Source of the DNA: Eremophila alpestris peregrina
Lineage: Eukaryota > Chordata > Aves > Passeriformes > Alaudidae
Length of the DNA stretch: 64,000 bases
Direction: 5' to 3'
NCBI GenBank assembly: GCA_009792885.1
Contig: WMCF01000089.1
Location: 2,655,496-2,719,495 of the forward strand
Shown here: piece after piece, positions 39,251 through 50,194 of the stretch
Numbering within the stretch: the stretch's first letter is position 1
Layout of the letters: each line of letters opens with the position of its first letter
Notes under the pieces: generated by a model
The model's input: the letters and a program-made list of their open reading frames with translations, nothing else
The model's database searches: none
What the model was told of the DNA's origin: nothing
Position numbers and translations under genes: made by a program

Positions 39251-42200
39251 GTTGTACAAAAATTGTTTTCATTAGATTTGATACTAACTGAATGAGGTGC
39301 AGTTTCTTAAGAAGTACCTCTTTTTTCGAAATGCATGTATAAATACCAAGCCAAAAAAAGCTCTGAGGTAACCGGTCTCCATTGCCAGGATTTGGAAAGG
39401 TGCTTCTGATACCATGGCAAATATGGGTACAGATTTCAAGCAAATGGGTGACTTTAAATTCTTTCATTTGTGATGAGTAGTTTGTCTGTGAAGCATGGAA
39501 GAGTTATCAAATTTCTGTCTGCATGACTTGGAAGCTACCTACAGCCCTGCTGTGACACTAAGAGCTCTGCAATGGGCCAGGCTCAAATCAAGGGCTTAAT
39601 TATGACTGATCCAGCTGAAAAAAAAAATTCTGACTAGCAAATTTCATCTGCTTGGTGTCTTCCACATTTCATCTCTTTCTGTTCCTTTTTTGCTCAACAT
39701 AGAGGCTTAGTTCAGGTCATGCTGACACCGGTAGATATTTGAAGTAACATTCATGGGATATGGGTATGAATAAAGCAGAGATTAATGGTTGTGTCTTGTC
39801 CACCTGCAAATATGTCAGGTTTTATTTCCAAATGCCCTACCTTAATCCATCTGCAGGCTGATATTGAATCTAAGTATATTTTAAGAATGCCTTTAGCAAA
39901 CAGGAAATCTCCAAGGCAGGTTGCTCTTCTCTTCTTCTCTCAATTGTATACATTATAATCAACTCTCTTTTAAATCAAAGTGCAGTAGTTTTGTGCAGCT
40001 GTCCCAGAGGTATCTTCCTTATCTGGGCCATTGTGTGACTACAGTTAGGTCTATCGCGAAATTTCCTCATACATGACCAGTTACTGCTGACCACTGAGTT
40101 GAAATAGATCCCTTCTTTCCTCGATGCCACCCTCAAATGCTGGCCACACTTTTCTGCTATGATAGCCACTCTGAATTCAAAGCTGTAACGTGAACTCAGG
40201 GCCCGCTGGCAAGGACTAAGAATTGCATTCACTTCCTTTTGCTTTTTTTTCATGTTCCAAATATAATGCTATAGCTCTTGTACTGTCTTTCCAGACTGCT
40301 CCTGCAGTCAAAAAGAGCAGCAGCAGATCGGTCAGCAGCTTGCTGCAAGGTCGTACTGTGAAGGCCTTGTGTGTGATGGCATGAAGATAGTTCCCAGAGA
40401 ATATACTCCTTGCTTTGTGTGATAAGGTTGCAGTGAAAGATACAAATATAATTGCTGCTAACATCTCTGTTAAAAAGAAAGTCTGTTAAAAACAAAAAAG
40501 TCTATTATCAAGGTGTGAGAAAATAACACAGGATGGGTTTATTTTTTTTTCTTGTGTTAGCCAGATAAAAAGTACTGAAATTATTTGTTGCAGCTTTGCT
40601 AAGTGTGTTGTCTCCCCACTACCATATGTGCTATACCCACACAGAGATTCTTGCCCTAGTACAAAATAAAATAAATTAGTTTCAATTCCTTCCGCTTTCT
40701 CATTTAATACAATTTTCAGCTATTTTCGAACAACTTTAAACTCTATCCACCTCTAGGTAAGAATGATTAATGTTACCCCTGTAAAATGCATTCGCTTTTT
40801 TCAGATGTACTTAACAAAAACTGTTTCTTAAAAATACAGATTTAAGTATTCAGAGCCTTTTGGCTAAAGATCCTTTGAATTGTGCTATGAAGAAACGACA
40901 GACCTAGCAGTACTAAGTAAATGGTCTCTTCTCTTTCCTGACTGCATTCTCTGTACACTTCAGCCTCTGCAGACCATTATGTGTCACCAGGCTCTGTGTT
41001 GCTGCCATAAAAACAAAACAAAACAAAAAAACAAAACAAAAATTTAAAAACGCACAAAACTGCAGGGACCCAAGTCAGTAGATTTAAATAATCTGAACAC
41101 CTTTTTGGTAACAGTAATCACAAGACTGTGGTAAGTATTAGAATTAACTCTACCAGACGAATACTTTCTGAAGTACACTTTTGGTTTCACTTTTGCCTTG
41201 TTCATAGAGCTGCTCGGGAAAAAATTCCCAACTGCTCATGGCATAATAATATGTCTGCCTCTCTTAAAAGGAAATAAGGTCATTGTCAGTTAGCTTTCAT
41301 GTGTGGGCAAGATAAAAAATAAGAATTTTTAGTTTTAAAGCTAACAAAAATTAAATTATGCCAACAGGTAGAAGCTTTCAAAACATATTGTTAAGGTTAC
41401 CAATGAGTGCCTCTGTTTACAGGAGGTGGAAGTCAGCATGCTACTGTGACAGCAGAGCTCTCTGGACTTAAATGTTCACATATTTGAAGGAAACATCCAT
41501 CTATAACAGGCTAAATCAAGAAAGTTTCTATTATGATCTAAATATAGTGCAGATTGCTTGTGGCTTACTGGATTACTGAAGTGAAATTCAAATATGCTTG
41601 AATGTACTAGCCCTCAAAATTCTGCAACCAATCCACATTTAAAAGTCGCTTTCCATCACCAACATCTTCACCCATTAAAGATGAGAAGTAGCTGGATTAA
41701 AACTGCAGAGGAAATCCCATCTCTGTCTTTCTACATAGGAGATTCTGTGCAGGCCACAGTGGTGTCATCTGTTCTGTTATGCCCAGACAGTTTTAGAAGA
41801 AAGATTGTTTCTTTCAAGAGGAAGATAAACTTTTAATGTAGAGTTGTTGACAAAAGCTTCCTAATCTTTAATCAATGCAGTTAGTCTTCACACTGTTTTA
41901 GTTTTCAATTACATTATACAGACTTCATTAGCTACAGCAGATATGAAAAGCAAGTGGAGTATTTAACACTTGCACATTCTCCCACCAGTGTCCTGATCAT
42001 GGTAGCAATAAATTTTAAGATTTGCCTGCCTAGACACACTGTGAAACCTAAGGTCCACTTTGAGGTAATGAATCCTCACTTGCAGGAGATTTTTAATCTT
42101 TTCCAAAATCTTTAAATTTTTGATCTGCTGCATTCTCTAAGAGTAATTTTAGCTCTTTGTTGTCAAATGATTTTCCCTCCTGTACTACAATAACTGCACC

Positions 42201-44756
42201 TTTCTTTCCCTGCAATAAGTTTTTCTCCATATTTGGAATATTAAAAACTTGCAAGAATAACCAATGAAAGAGAGTGTAATGGAATTTTGCTTTGTAATCC
42301 TTAAGATAAATCAATTTCATAAAAATGTGGGCTCATGCACTGTTTTTGAAGTCATATATCACTCAGGGGGGCTACCATGTAGCAGCATAGGTACTTAACA
42401 GCAGGTCTAGGGATGGAGTTCAGCTACAACAGTTGTGTGGTCTTCTAATACTAAGCATCCCTGGCAAAATGCAGTACAAACTACTTAGGAGCTGTTTTCA
42501 GATGTATAAGTTCTCTTTCTCTATTATTGCAATATCGTACCAACACACCTATTGTCATGGTAATTATGTTGTTCTAGTCTTTGCCACTGAATAATTATCT
42601 CTTAGTGGCATCACTTTTTACTAGTAATGTAGGAATATGGTTTAATAGAGCTAAGTGAACTTTGCAAAAGAAGTTTTGTATGACTCTACCTATCAAAAAT
42701 CTGCTTCTGCCCTCAAAAGAACTAGATGGTAGAAAAGATCCGTTGTTCACAGTAATTCTTTCATTTATTCAACTAAGAATTCTTTGTCAGAAATTTTTTC
42801 TATGCAATTATTTTTAATTTTTATAAGTTAGTTAATTGTGTGGATAGTAGTGCTATCCTCCCTGAAAGGTTGATTGATATCACTAACCTACACCAAAAAA
42901 GTCTGAAGTTAATTTTTCATCCAATCATCTTTTATAGCCCTTTGCATAATTGTTCATATCAGCTTTTCATAAATCTCTTCCCCTCCAACTTACCAGCAAG
43001 GTCAGTGGAAATGTCAATGGAAGTGTTTATAATCTTGCAAACATTTCCACTTTCTTTTCCTGTTACTTATGCATGAAATTACTCCTGAAAGACAATCCTT
43101 AAGATTTATTATTTTTTCCTTCAGATTTCTTCCTGAGGTTCACTTTCTCTATGAAAACTCTAAGAAATTTGTAAATTAATCTTAGAAACATTGTTTTAAA
43201 AACAGAAGGTATAGTGATGGCTTCATTTCTTTGCTTAATCTGGAGAATCTGGATTTCAAAGACTTGTACAGATAATTTGTATAATTACATTAATTTGTCA
43301 CTGTGATTTTCTTACCTTCTGTGTTTTGGCACACATGCTTCTTTCAGTTTGATTCAAACAAAATATAAGTATTTGTTATATATTGCCACTTGCTTAGTTT
43401 TAAAACATCTGATACAAGGATTTTAAGCATTCTTAAAATAATTCCCTGAAAAAGCTAATAAATAATGTTGATCTAGTTTTGCTTTTGTTTCCTATCTCCT
43501 TATTATGACTTTTTTAATGACCTGGGTCTCAGTTTCTTTTGAAAAAAAATGCAACTTGACTGTAATTTCTGAGTTGATGTTAGCCCATGATTTTTTTACT
43601 GATGACTTAAGTAGATAACAGGATAGCAGAATAATTGAATCAAAACTTTGCTTCAAATTCAATGAATTTTCAGACTATTGGTTGTTGTTGCTGCTGCTAT
43701 TATTCTTAAATAAGGATTTAAATAAGGAATAAGGAGTCTTAAGTCTATTTATTATTGCAGATATGCAGGAATGTAGATAGCTATTTAATGTTTTGCAGTT
43801 TATTTAAATGCTGAAATATTTAAAAGATCAATAAAGGGAGAGAGAACAAAATCTCTGCATAAGCATAAAAGCTTGATTAAAGGTACAGGGAAGGTAGAAA
43901 CCTAGATTCATTTGAACAACTTCTGATATGCTCTGATTTAAAGAAAAATCTTCCTTTTTTAGAGTATATAGGCAGTCTTGATTTAGCCTGTGGTAGCGTT
44001 TGGGAACAATACAATAATCTTAGACAAATTTCAGGCATGAGATCAGATGAGGCAAAGCCTTTGCTTTTACTCTTACATTGAAAGAACATATGATGGAAAT
44101 GTCTAAATTGCACAGTCGAATCAGAAAATGCCACAGTCAGAATTTCATTCATTCTCCTAGCGGCATTGTGTCGTACTGTAAGAACATTTCTAAGTCTCTC
44201 ATATTTTTGTGTGTCATTTGGCTCTCCCTAAAACCATCTCAGTTGGTTTCTCATCTTCCCTTCATCTCCTGGGCAACAGTTCCCACCATTGCTGCCTTGG
44301 GCACAGTCCACCAGCAAAGGTTACTTACCCTTCCTGCCCTTACCCGCTCTGGTCCAGCACCAAAGGAGAGTTCAAGAAAGCCAGACCAGCTGCTCCTCCA
44401 ACATAACTGCAATATCTGCTTTAGAGATAAATCTGCGAATAAGAAACATCCCAAACCACACTGAGCTGGGCAAAATTTTGCACCACAGAAGTTCAGTAGT
44501 TTTAGCTGCACATATTCAGTATCTCTCTGCTCAGCACATGAGCAAAGGTGTTTTATTGCAAAGATTTGAACAATGATTTTGGCTTACTGCTTGCTGAAGT
44601 GTGACAGATGATGACAGCCATTCAAAGACAGAAACATTTATACTCCTCAGTATCTGCTCCCTGCTTTAAAATACAGCAATGCTAAAATTCAGCATTCAGT
44701 GGAAAAACAGTCTTATACAGGCAGAACAATTTACAATCCCTAAACAGAGTCTCAAA
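39251..44756. other. Non-coding stretch, no gene seen
   Basis: AT-rich with the AAAAC repeat at 41009. Frames at 42093-42320 (minus, 75 codons) and 44078-44464 (plus, 128 codons) are unrecognised and probably chance. Confidence 0.6.
41009..41042. repeat. (AAAAC)n microsatellite
   Basis: About six AAAAC units with one expanded A-run. No retrocopy is recognised next to it. Confidence 0.9.
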
Positions 44757-45290
44757 AAATATCCATCCCAAAGGACTGTGCACCATGAAAGGGATTCACA
44801 TTGGAGCAGTTCATGAAGAACTGAAGCCCATGGGAGGAACCCACGTTGGAGCAATTCATCCACAAGAGACAGTGGAAAAGACCCAACGCTGGAACAGAAA
44901 AAGAGTATGAGGAGTGACAGAGGAAATGTGATTAACTGACTGCAGCTCCCATTTCCTTAAACCTTGCACTGCAGCACAGGAAAGGGAGAAAAGATGCAGA
45001 GTGAAGCTGAGCCCAGGAGAAAGGAGGAGGTCAGGCCAAGTGTTTTATGATTTGAATTTTTTTCTCACTATCTTACTCTGATTTAATTGGTAGTAAACTA
45101 ATTTCCCTTGGCTAAGTCTGTTTTGCTTGCAGTGGTAACTGGTGAGTGTTCTCCCCCTGCTATAGCTCGTCACATGAACCTTTCTTTTTAATTTCTTTAT
45201 AACTTTTTCTACCCTGCCCAGTTCGGGAGGGCAGTGATAGAACAGATTCAGTGGGTGTCCAGTGTCCAGCCAGGGTCAATCCAGCACACA
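44757..45290 (+). mobile_element. Same avian LTR family, copy 3, 5'-truncated
   Basis: Enters the family at the repeated CCATG / GGAGCAGTTCATGAAGAACTG units and continues through GAAAAAGAGTATGAGGAGTG, GTGAAGCTGAGCCCAGGAG, AAGTGTTTTATGATTTG, TAGTAAACTAATTTCCCTTG, GTAACTGGTGAGTG and the 3' end block GTGTCCAGCCAGGGTCAATC ending near CCAGCACA. The AATAAA of copy 1 is here GTAGTAAAC, so the signal is mutated. The first roughly 450 bp of the LTR are missing. Same orientation as LINGO2. Confidence 0.75.
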
Positions 45291-48200
45291 TTTTTGAAAC
45301 AGGTAGTTCACCTGGTTCTCAGGATTACCTGGTAGCATTGAAATGAATAATCAGTACAAGTCTGTCTGGTCATGCAACATTTAATCCTGGAGCATTTATT
45401 GAATACAGTATGTTTTTGTAAAGAGATTTTTAGAATGTAAATTATTAAAGTGACCATCAGGCAAAATTGTCATATCAGATATGATCCACTGGGGTTTTAT
45501 TTTGTCTGAAAGGCTGAGAAAAGGGACAGGAAAGGCGAGATCAAAACTACCAAGTCAGAGCATCAAGTGATGTTAATGCAGCTAATGACAGAAACAGATC
45601 TTGTGATTCTCACCTTTCTGGCTAAAGCTATGTCCCATACAATACTGGAGCATCTCATGGGACACGGGAAGGACCATGGTCAAGTGCACTCAGGCTTTCA
45701 GATCTAAAAGCTTCAAAATTAGTCTGAGGGAGAGGAAAAAGTGAAAAAATATGTAATACATGCATAATTTGGCACATTCCTATATATGATATCTAGAATT
45801 CCACTGCCTTCTAGGAGAGCATTGCGTTGCTTTTGATTTTTTTTTTTTTTAATTATAGTTTTTCAATTTAAAAGCCACAGGGCACTGTACATTTTGTAAA
45901 GCACTTGTGGGAAGATTCAAAGCTGCAGAACTTTGTATAAACTGATTTGCATTTCAGAGCAATAGAGACGGCTGTTTTGGGTGAGATCACACAGAACTAT
46001 TAACTAAGAGCTTTAATGAGCTTTCATAATTGGATAGCTGAACTTTGAATAGGGTCCTCTTTTTAAAAAGAATATAAGCCAACAGTAACTTGACTCTTGA
46101 CTTTGGACTTAAGGAACAGAGCCAGAGAAATACAAAAAGAAGGTAATTAGTTTATTTTTATTTTTATTTTTTAATAAACAACTTCTTCATATATTTCATT
46201 CCCCAGAGTCTATCAAAGCATGACAAATACCCCAGAAACATCAGGAAAACAATTTTACAGGCTGTCATTCATATTCAAACATAGAAAAAACTCTCAGTAC
46301 GTAATAATTTATGGTTTTTTGAATTTTCATCTAACAAGCTATAATTTTAGAGGAATACTGTGTAGTGCAAGGCATGGTACAATCAGAGATCAGTAAGACT
46401 GTACTTTTAGCTTACATTTATGTGCGTATGTGTAGATACATACTTGCATGCATACACCTTACTTTCTGTTATGTATCACAATGAAGAGAAGGAAGCAAAA
46501 ACAATAATGCTGCATATTTCTAAAGGGAATACCTACATTGGCAATGATAAAGCAGTGCTGGCTGTTTAAGGAGGAATGAAAGGCAATCATGTTGAACACT
46601 GACACTAGCAGTTCAGCACTGTGCCAGTGTGCCAGCACTGTCCCAATTAAGTAACATCCCACAAATCTAAAGAAATGGAGAAAATAATTTTTCAGTGCAA
46701 GAAATCATCTTGCAGTGAAGAACATCTTTTAATGGCATCATTGCTCTCTTTTTAAAGTAGCATTGTTGATGAATGGATGTAAAGTAATAAATAATTGTGA
46801 TCACACTGACATGGAATGTACCTTACAGATGAAACTGCAGCCTTTCAAAATGTTCTTTTACTGAAGACACAAGGTAGGCCTAGCTAGTGATGTTACTGGA
46901 CATCTCCAGAAAATAAAACTTTACATTAATTAAATACAAATAGGACCATATGCACTAGATCATCAAAGTTCACTCTAGGCTTCTCTCAAAATTTGCCTTG
47001 TCCCACACATATTTCCCTTGCTAGACCTTTTAACCCTAGCTGGAGATAAGGTTATTTTTTTTGCACAATGGGGATGAAGTAATTTTTCCATAAAGCAGTT
47101 CAAAGCAAAGGATGTAGTCACAGATTTGGTTAGCAGAAAGAATGGTTGTATCACCTGGCTCAAGGTAAAGTATAATAATAAATTTAATTTATTCTTTCTT
47201 CTAACCCATATTATTAATCCATGTAATCCTTGTTTTTCTGACTTGATATTTAATATATTTAATATAATGTAATTTTTTGTCCTTACTGAAATGTATTCAC
47301 TCCAGGTTGTAGCCCAGTCCTGAATCTTGCTTCCTTGTAAGTGCATACACACACATGCACACACCCTTACAGATAAATATGTATCTCCCTCATTATCTGT
47401 GCATGTACCTTTGCAGAAGACTACTGTTAATGTTTGAATAGTTTTTTCTAGATTCAAGCCACAGACAAAAAAGCCTTTTATCATCTTTTATACAGTCTAC
47501 TTTCTACTTTGTACTCTTTAGAAGTTTTAGTTACCAGGTGGACTGAATAGATGGAAAAAGCGTTTCATATTTTACTATCTAAACTAAACACACCAGGAGT
47601 GCTCACCTTCCACTGAATCTGTTTACTTTGTGCTTCACACATTATTAGATGGATACGGCAGGAAATGAAATCCCTGTGTGGTAGAAGTATCAGTATGAAT
47701 AGCATCAACCTCACAGAAGCATCAACCTCACAGGCTGAGCTCTGGAAGTAATGATCAGAGCACCCAGAAGCCTCTCTGATCTAAATTCATTGAAAACACC
47801 TTACACAGAATCCTCTCTTGGTTTCCAGTTTTAAGTTAGTGCCTAATGAAGTGAAGTTTATCTCTGAAAACCTTTGTCACAGCTGGAGATAACTAGCAAT
47901 AGTTACTTGCAAGACTACAATTTAAGAGGGAAACTAAATCTCAGTAGGTTGTCCTTCTAGAACAAAGTGGAAATGTGCTTTTATAGGCAATATCATACAG
48001 AATAATTTTCATCCAGTCTCCAGTCTATATGTCAAAACCAGTGTGCGATGTGCCTCACATTAATAGTCTCTGCATAGAAGTGTAAAATTTGTAATACAAA
48101 GCCACATCAGTCAAGAGTAAAATTCTTCCACAGAGTTGTGAGAGCAGTAATATATGCATCACGTATGGTCAGTCAAAGAACACAATTTGCATGGAGCTCC

Positions 48201-48541
48201 AAGATAAATGCTTTTTCACTTAGTTTAGTTTTTAACAGTCAGAGCACAACAGCTGTTTATTTCTCAGTCCAGTTACAATAAGACTAATGCTTACAATCCA
48301 AACCTCCCAGCTCCTGTTTAGAATTTTTTAGGAGCCAATAAGATCTATAAATGTAAATATCTGCTCTTTTTCTTGCACTCAGTGGAGTGAGTCTCCCCTG
48401 TTCTGACCTTCCACAGCCTAAAACTCTTCTCCATCAGGCAGGATGATTTGGTCAGTTATCACATTCCAAATTGTGTGCCAGTGGAGTGCAGAGTTCCTGA
48501 TGGGACTTTCCTTTTCATCAGCCTGTGATTTACTCAGTATT
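45291..48541. other. Non-coding stretch, no gene seen
   Basis: AT-rich presumed intron with a T-run at 45838-45852 and a CA-rich patch near 47348-47367. The 169-codon minus frame at 46975-47484 runs through the CA-rich patch and has no domain. Confidence 0.6.
47701..47734. repeat. Tandem duplication of 17 bp
   Basis: AGCATCAACCTCACAGA is followed directly by AGCATCAACCTCACAGG. Confidence 0.9.
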
Positions 48542-48637
48542 ATTTTGATTTGCTTCAAACAGTTTATTTGCTGTCTCTTATACACATCTAGATGTGTATA
48601 AGAGACAGATTTTGATTTGCTTCAAACAGTTTATTTG
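48542..48637. repeat. 29-bp direct duplication flanking the adapter
   Basis: The same 29 bases (beginning ATTTTGATTTGC and ending AGTTTATTTG) occur at 48542-48570 and 48609-48637, on either side of the adapter. A 9-bp duplication would be expected from real Tn5 insertion. A 29-bp exact overlap is more like two read ends or contig ends that failed to merge because of the adapter. Confidence 0.9.
48571..48608. other. Nextera mate-pair junction adapter (two Tn5 mosaic ends), assembly artefact
   Basis: CTGTCTCTTATACACATCT at 48571-48589 is followed directly by its reverse complement AGATGTGTATAAGAGACAG at 48590-48608. Each is the 19-bp hyperactive Tn5 mosaic end, and the head-to-head pair is the circularisation junction of Illumina Nextera mate-pair libraries. 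No IS50 or Tn5 internal sequence is present. The 29 bases before it (48542-48570) are repeated exactly after it (48609-48637). The natural locus therefore almost certainly has one copy of that 29-mer and no adapter. Confidence 0.97.
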
Positions 48638-50122
48638 TTCAAATAGTTGTCTGATTGCCTCATCAATTTAGTTGTACCACATTTGTTTGAATGCATTTAT
48701 CCTCTGTGTATGGGAAGATTTCTTTTATGTTGCAATCTATGTGACAACATATAGACACAAAAAAAAATTGACTCAAATGTAAGTTGAAAATTTCTTACAC
48801 AGTAGCCAGATGATCCTCAAAGACGCAGATAAGGTGATGGATTCTTGGTTATGGGGTAATTTTTTCATTGTGGATAGGACCAGATGGGCCATAGTCATCT
48901 TTGCAGACCCAAGAGGTAGCTACTGGTGGGAGTTATGTGAATATTTTTACAAGTACAGTTAAAATGAAGCGCAAATTAATCTAAAAAAGGTGTCACAAGG
49001 CCTGGGGCCCATTATAAGGCTTATTAATGTTGTGAAGCTTGCATCCCAGCACTATACCTTAGCCTCATCAATTTGGCTGTACCATAGGAGTTAAAGCGCT
49101 TCTATGGCCCTTGCTTGCAATTTGCTTTACTCTGAACATCTCAAACACACCTTCCTTAGATGATATATCCTTTTCTTCTTCTTCTTTTGAAGTGGGTTAT
49201 TCTTTGTCTTCATTTAGTAGCTTCTAAGTAGACTTAGAAAAAGTCTCTTGCCTTTGGTGATTAAACCTGACAAGTACATTGTTTGGAGAAGGGTAGCTAA
49301 TTTATTAGAGGTTGTCTTGTCTTCTTGTATACTCATTTTTAACCTGAAGGCAGGAATGAATAAATCCCTTACAAACTGTGATTTTTATTGTATCTCTGGT
49401 GCTTCTTTGCATACTGTGCTGCTTAAACACAGACACATCTTAGCTTGTTTTTGTCTTCTAAAACTAGTCTATATGTCTTAGAAGTACAAAGATGTATTCT
49501 GCAAACCCTGTTCAGATATTGGGTTCTAAAGGGTCACTCAAAATACCTCTGTGCAGTAAAAGCAAAGAATCAATTTGACTTATAACAAATTTTAATCAGA
49601 GATGTACTAGTTCTTCCTTCCTCAGCCATTGTGTGTGTGTATGCATGAACAACCTTCATCTCTTTATAGCCATAATATATGCAATAAATGTTAAAATGAA
49701 TCTTTTCATTGTCAAGCAGTTCCTTTTCTTGATCATAATTCATCATTAAAGTTTGCCTTGAAACACTAATGGAAGACAAAAGCTTAGTTTCATATCACCT
49801 CACAGAAATCCAATGCTGTAAACTTATCACAAATGCTATTGCAGAGGGTATGGTATTTATTTCTGATTTAATTGTCTTGAAGGAACCTACTGAGATTGAG
49901 AAAAGACTCAAAGGACCTTTACTGTTTGCACTAGGAAAAGCTGTTTTGTCTTTTCCAAAATCTGGAGGAAAATGAGGGATAAAAAATCCTTCCACTAGGC
50001 CTATGATATTGAAGTAGTATCTGCTTTTCTGTTGGTCTTGCCATTCACAATAGGTTTGATCAATTTGTTCAACATGAAAACACATGCATTTGCTTTGCAA
50101 TGGTACTGTTCTTTTTCTGCAG
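48638..50122. other. Intronic DNA leading into the LINGO2 coding exon
   Basis: AT-rich, no repeat of note, ending in the pyrimidine tracts of the candidate acceptors. Confidence 0.6.
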
Positions 50123-50159
50123 ACTTACCTTCTCCCCTTTCCCATCCTCACCCCACAGG
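50123..50159 (+). promoter_or_regulatory. LINGO2: Candidate 3' splice acceptors of the LINGO2 coding exon
   Basis: LINGO genes keep the whole CDS in the last exon, joined to upstream 5' UTR exons. Two pyrimidine-rich acceptors precede the start codon. One AG is at 50121-50122 (after TTCTTTTTCTGC) and a second is at 50157-50158 after a longer C/T tract. The second is the better candidate and would give a 36-nt 5' UTR segment before ATG 50195. Which one is used cannot be decided from the DNA alone. Confidence 0.6.
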
Positions 50160-50194
50160 CCCGTGACGGAGGGTTAGCCCAGATCAGTGGAGTC

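Noticed and set aside
44078..44464. 128-codon plus-strand frame
   Set aside because: No recognisable domain. Other frames overlapping it on both strands are nearly as long, as expected in a slightly GC-richer stretch.
46975..47484. 169-codon minus-strand frame
   Set aside because: Second-longest frame in the window, but it runs through a CA-rich patch (a VCACVCM-type stretch), has no domain and no start or splice context. Consistent with chance.
48571..48608. Natural Tn5 or IS50 insertion
   Set aside because: Only two bare 19-bp mosaic ends are present, joined head to head, without any transposase or IS50 sequence, in a vertebrate intron. The library-adapter explanation is complete.
1..50158. 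Intronic microRNAs mir-873 / mir-876, known near LINGO2 in mammals
   Set aside because: I looked for their mature sequences by eye and saw none in this window. A proper search would be needed to exclude diverged forms.
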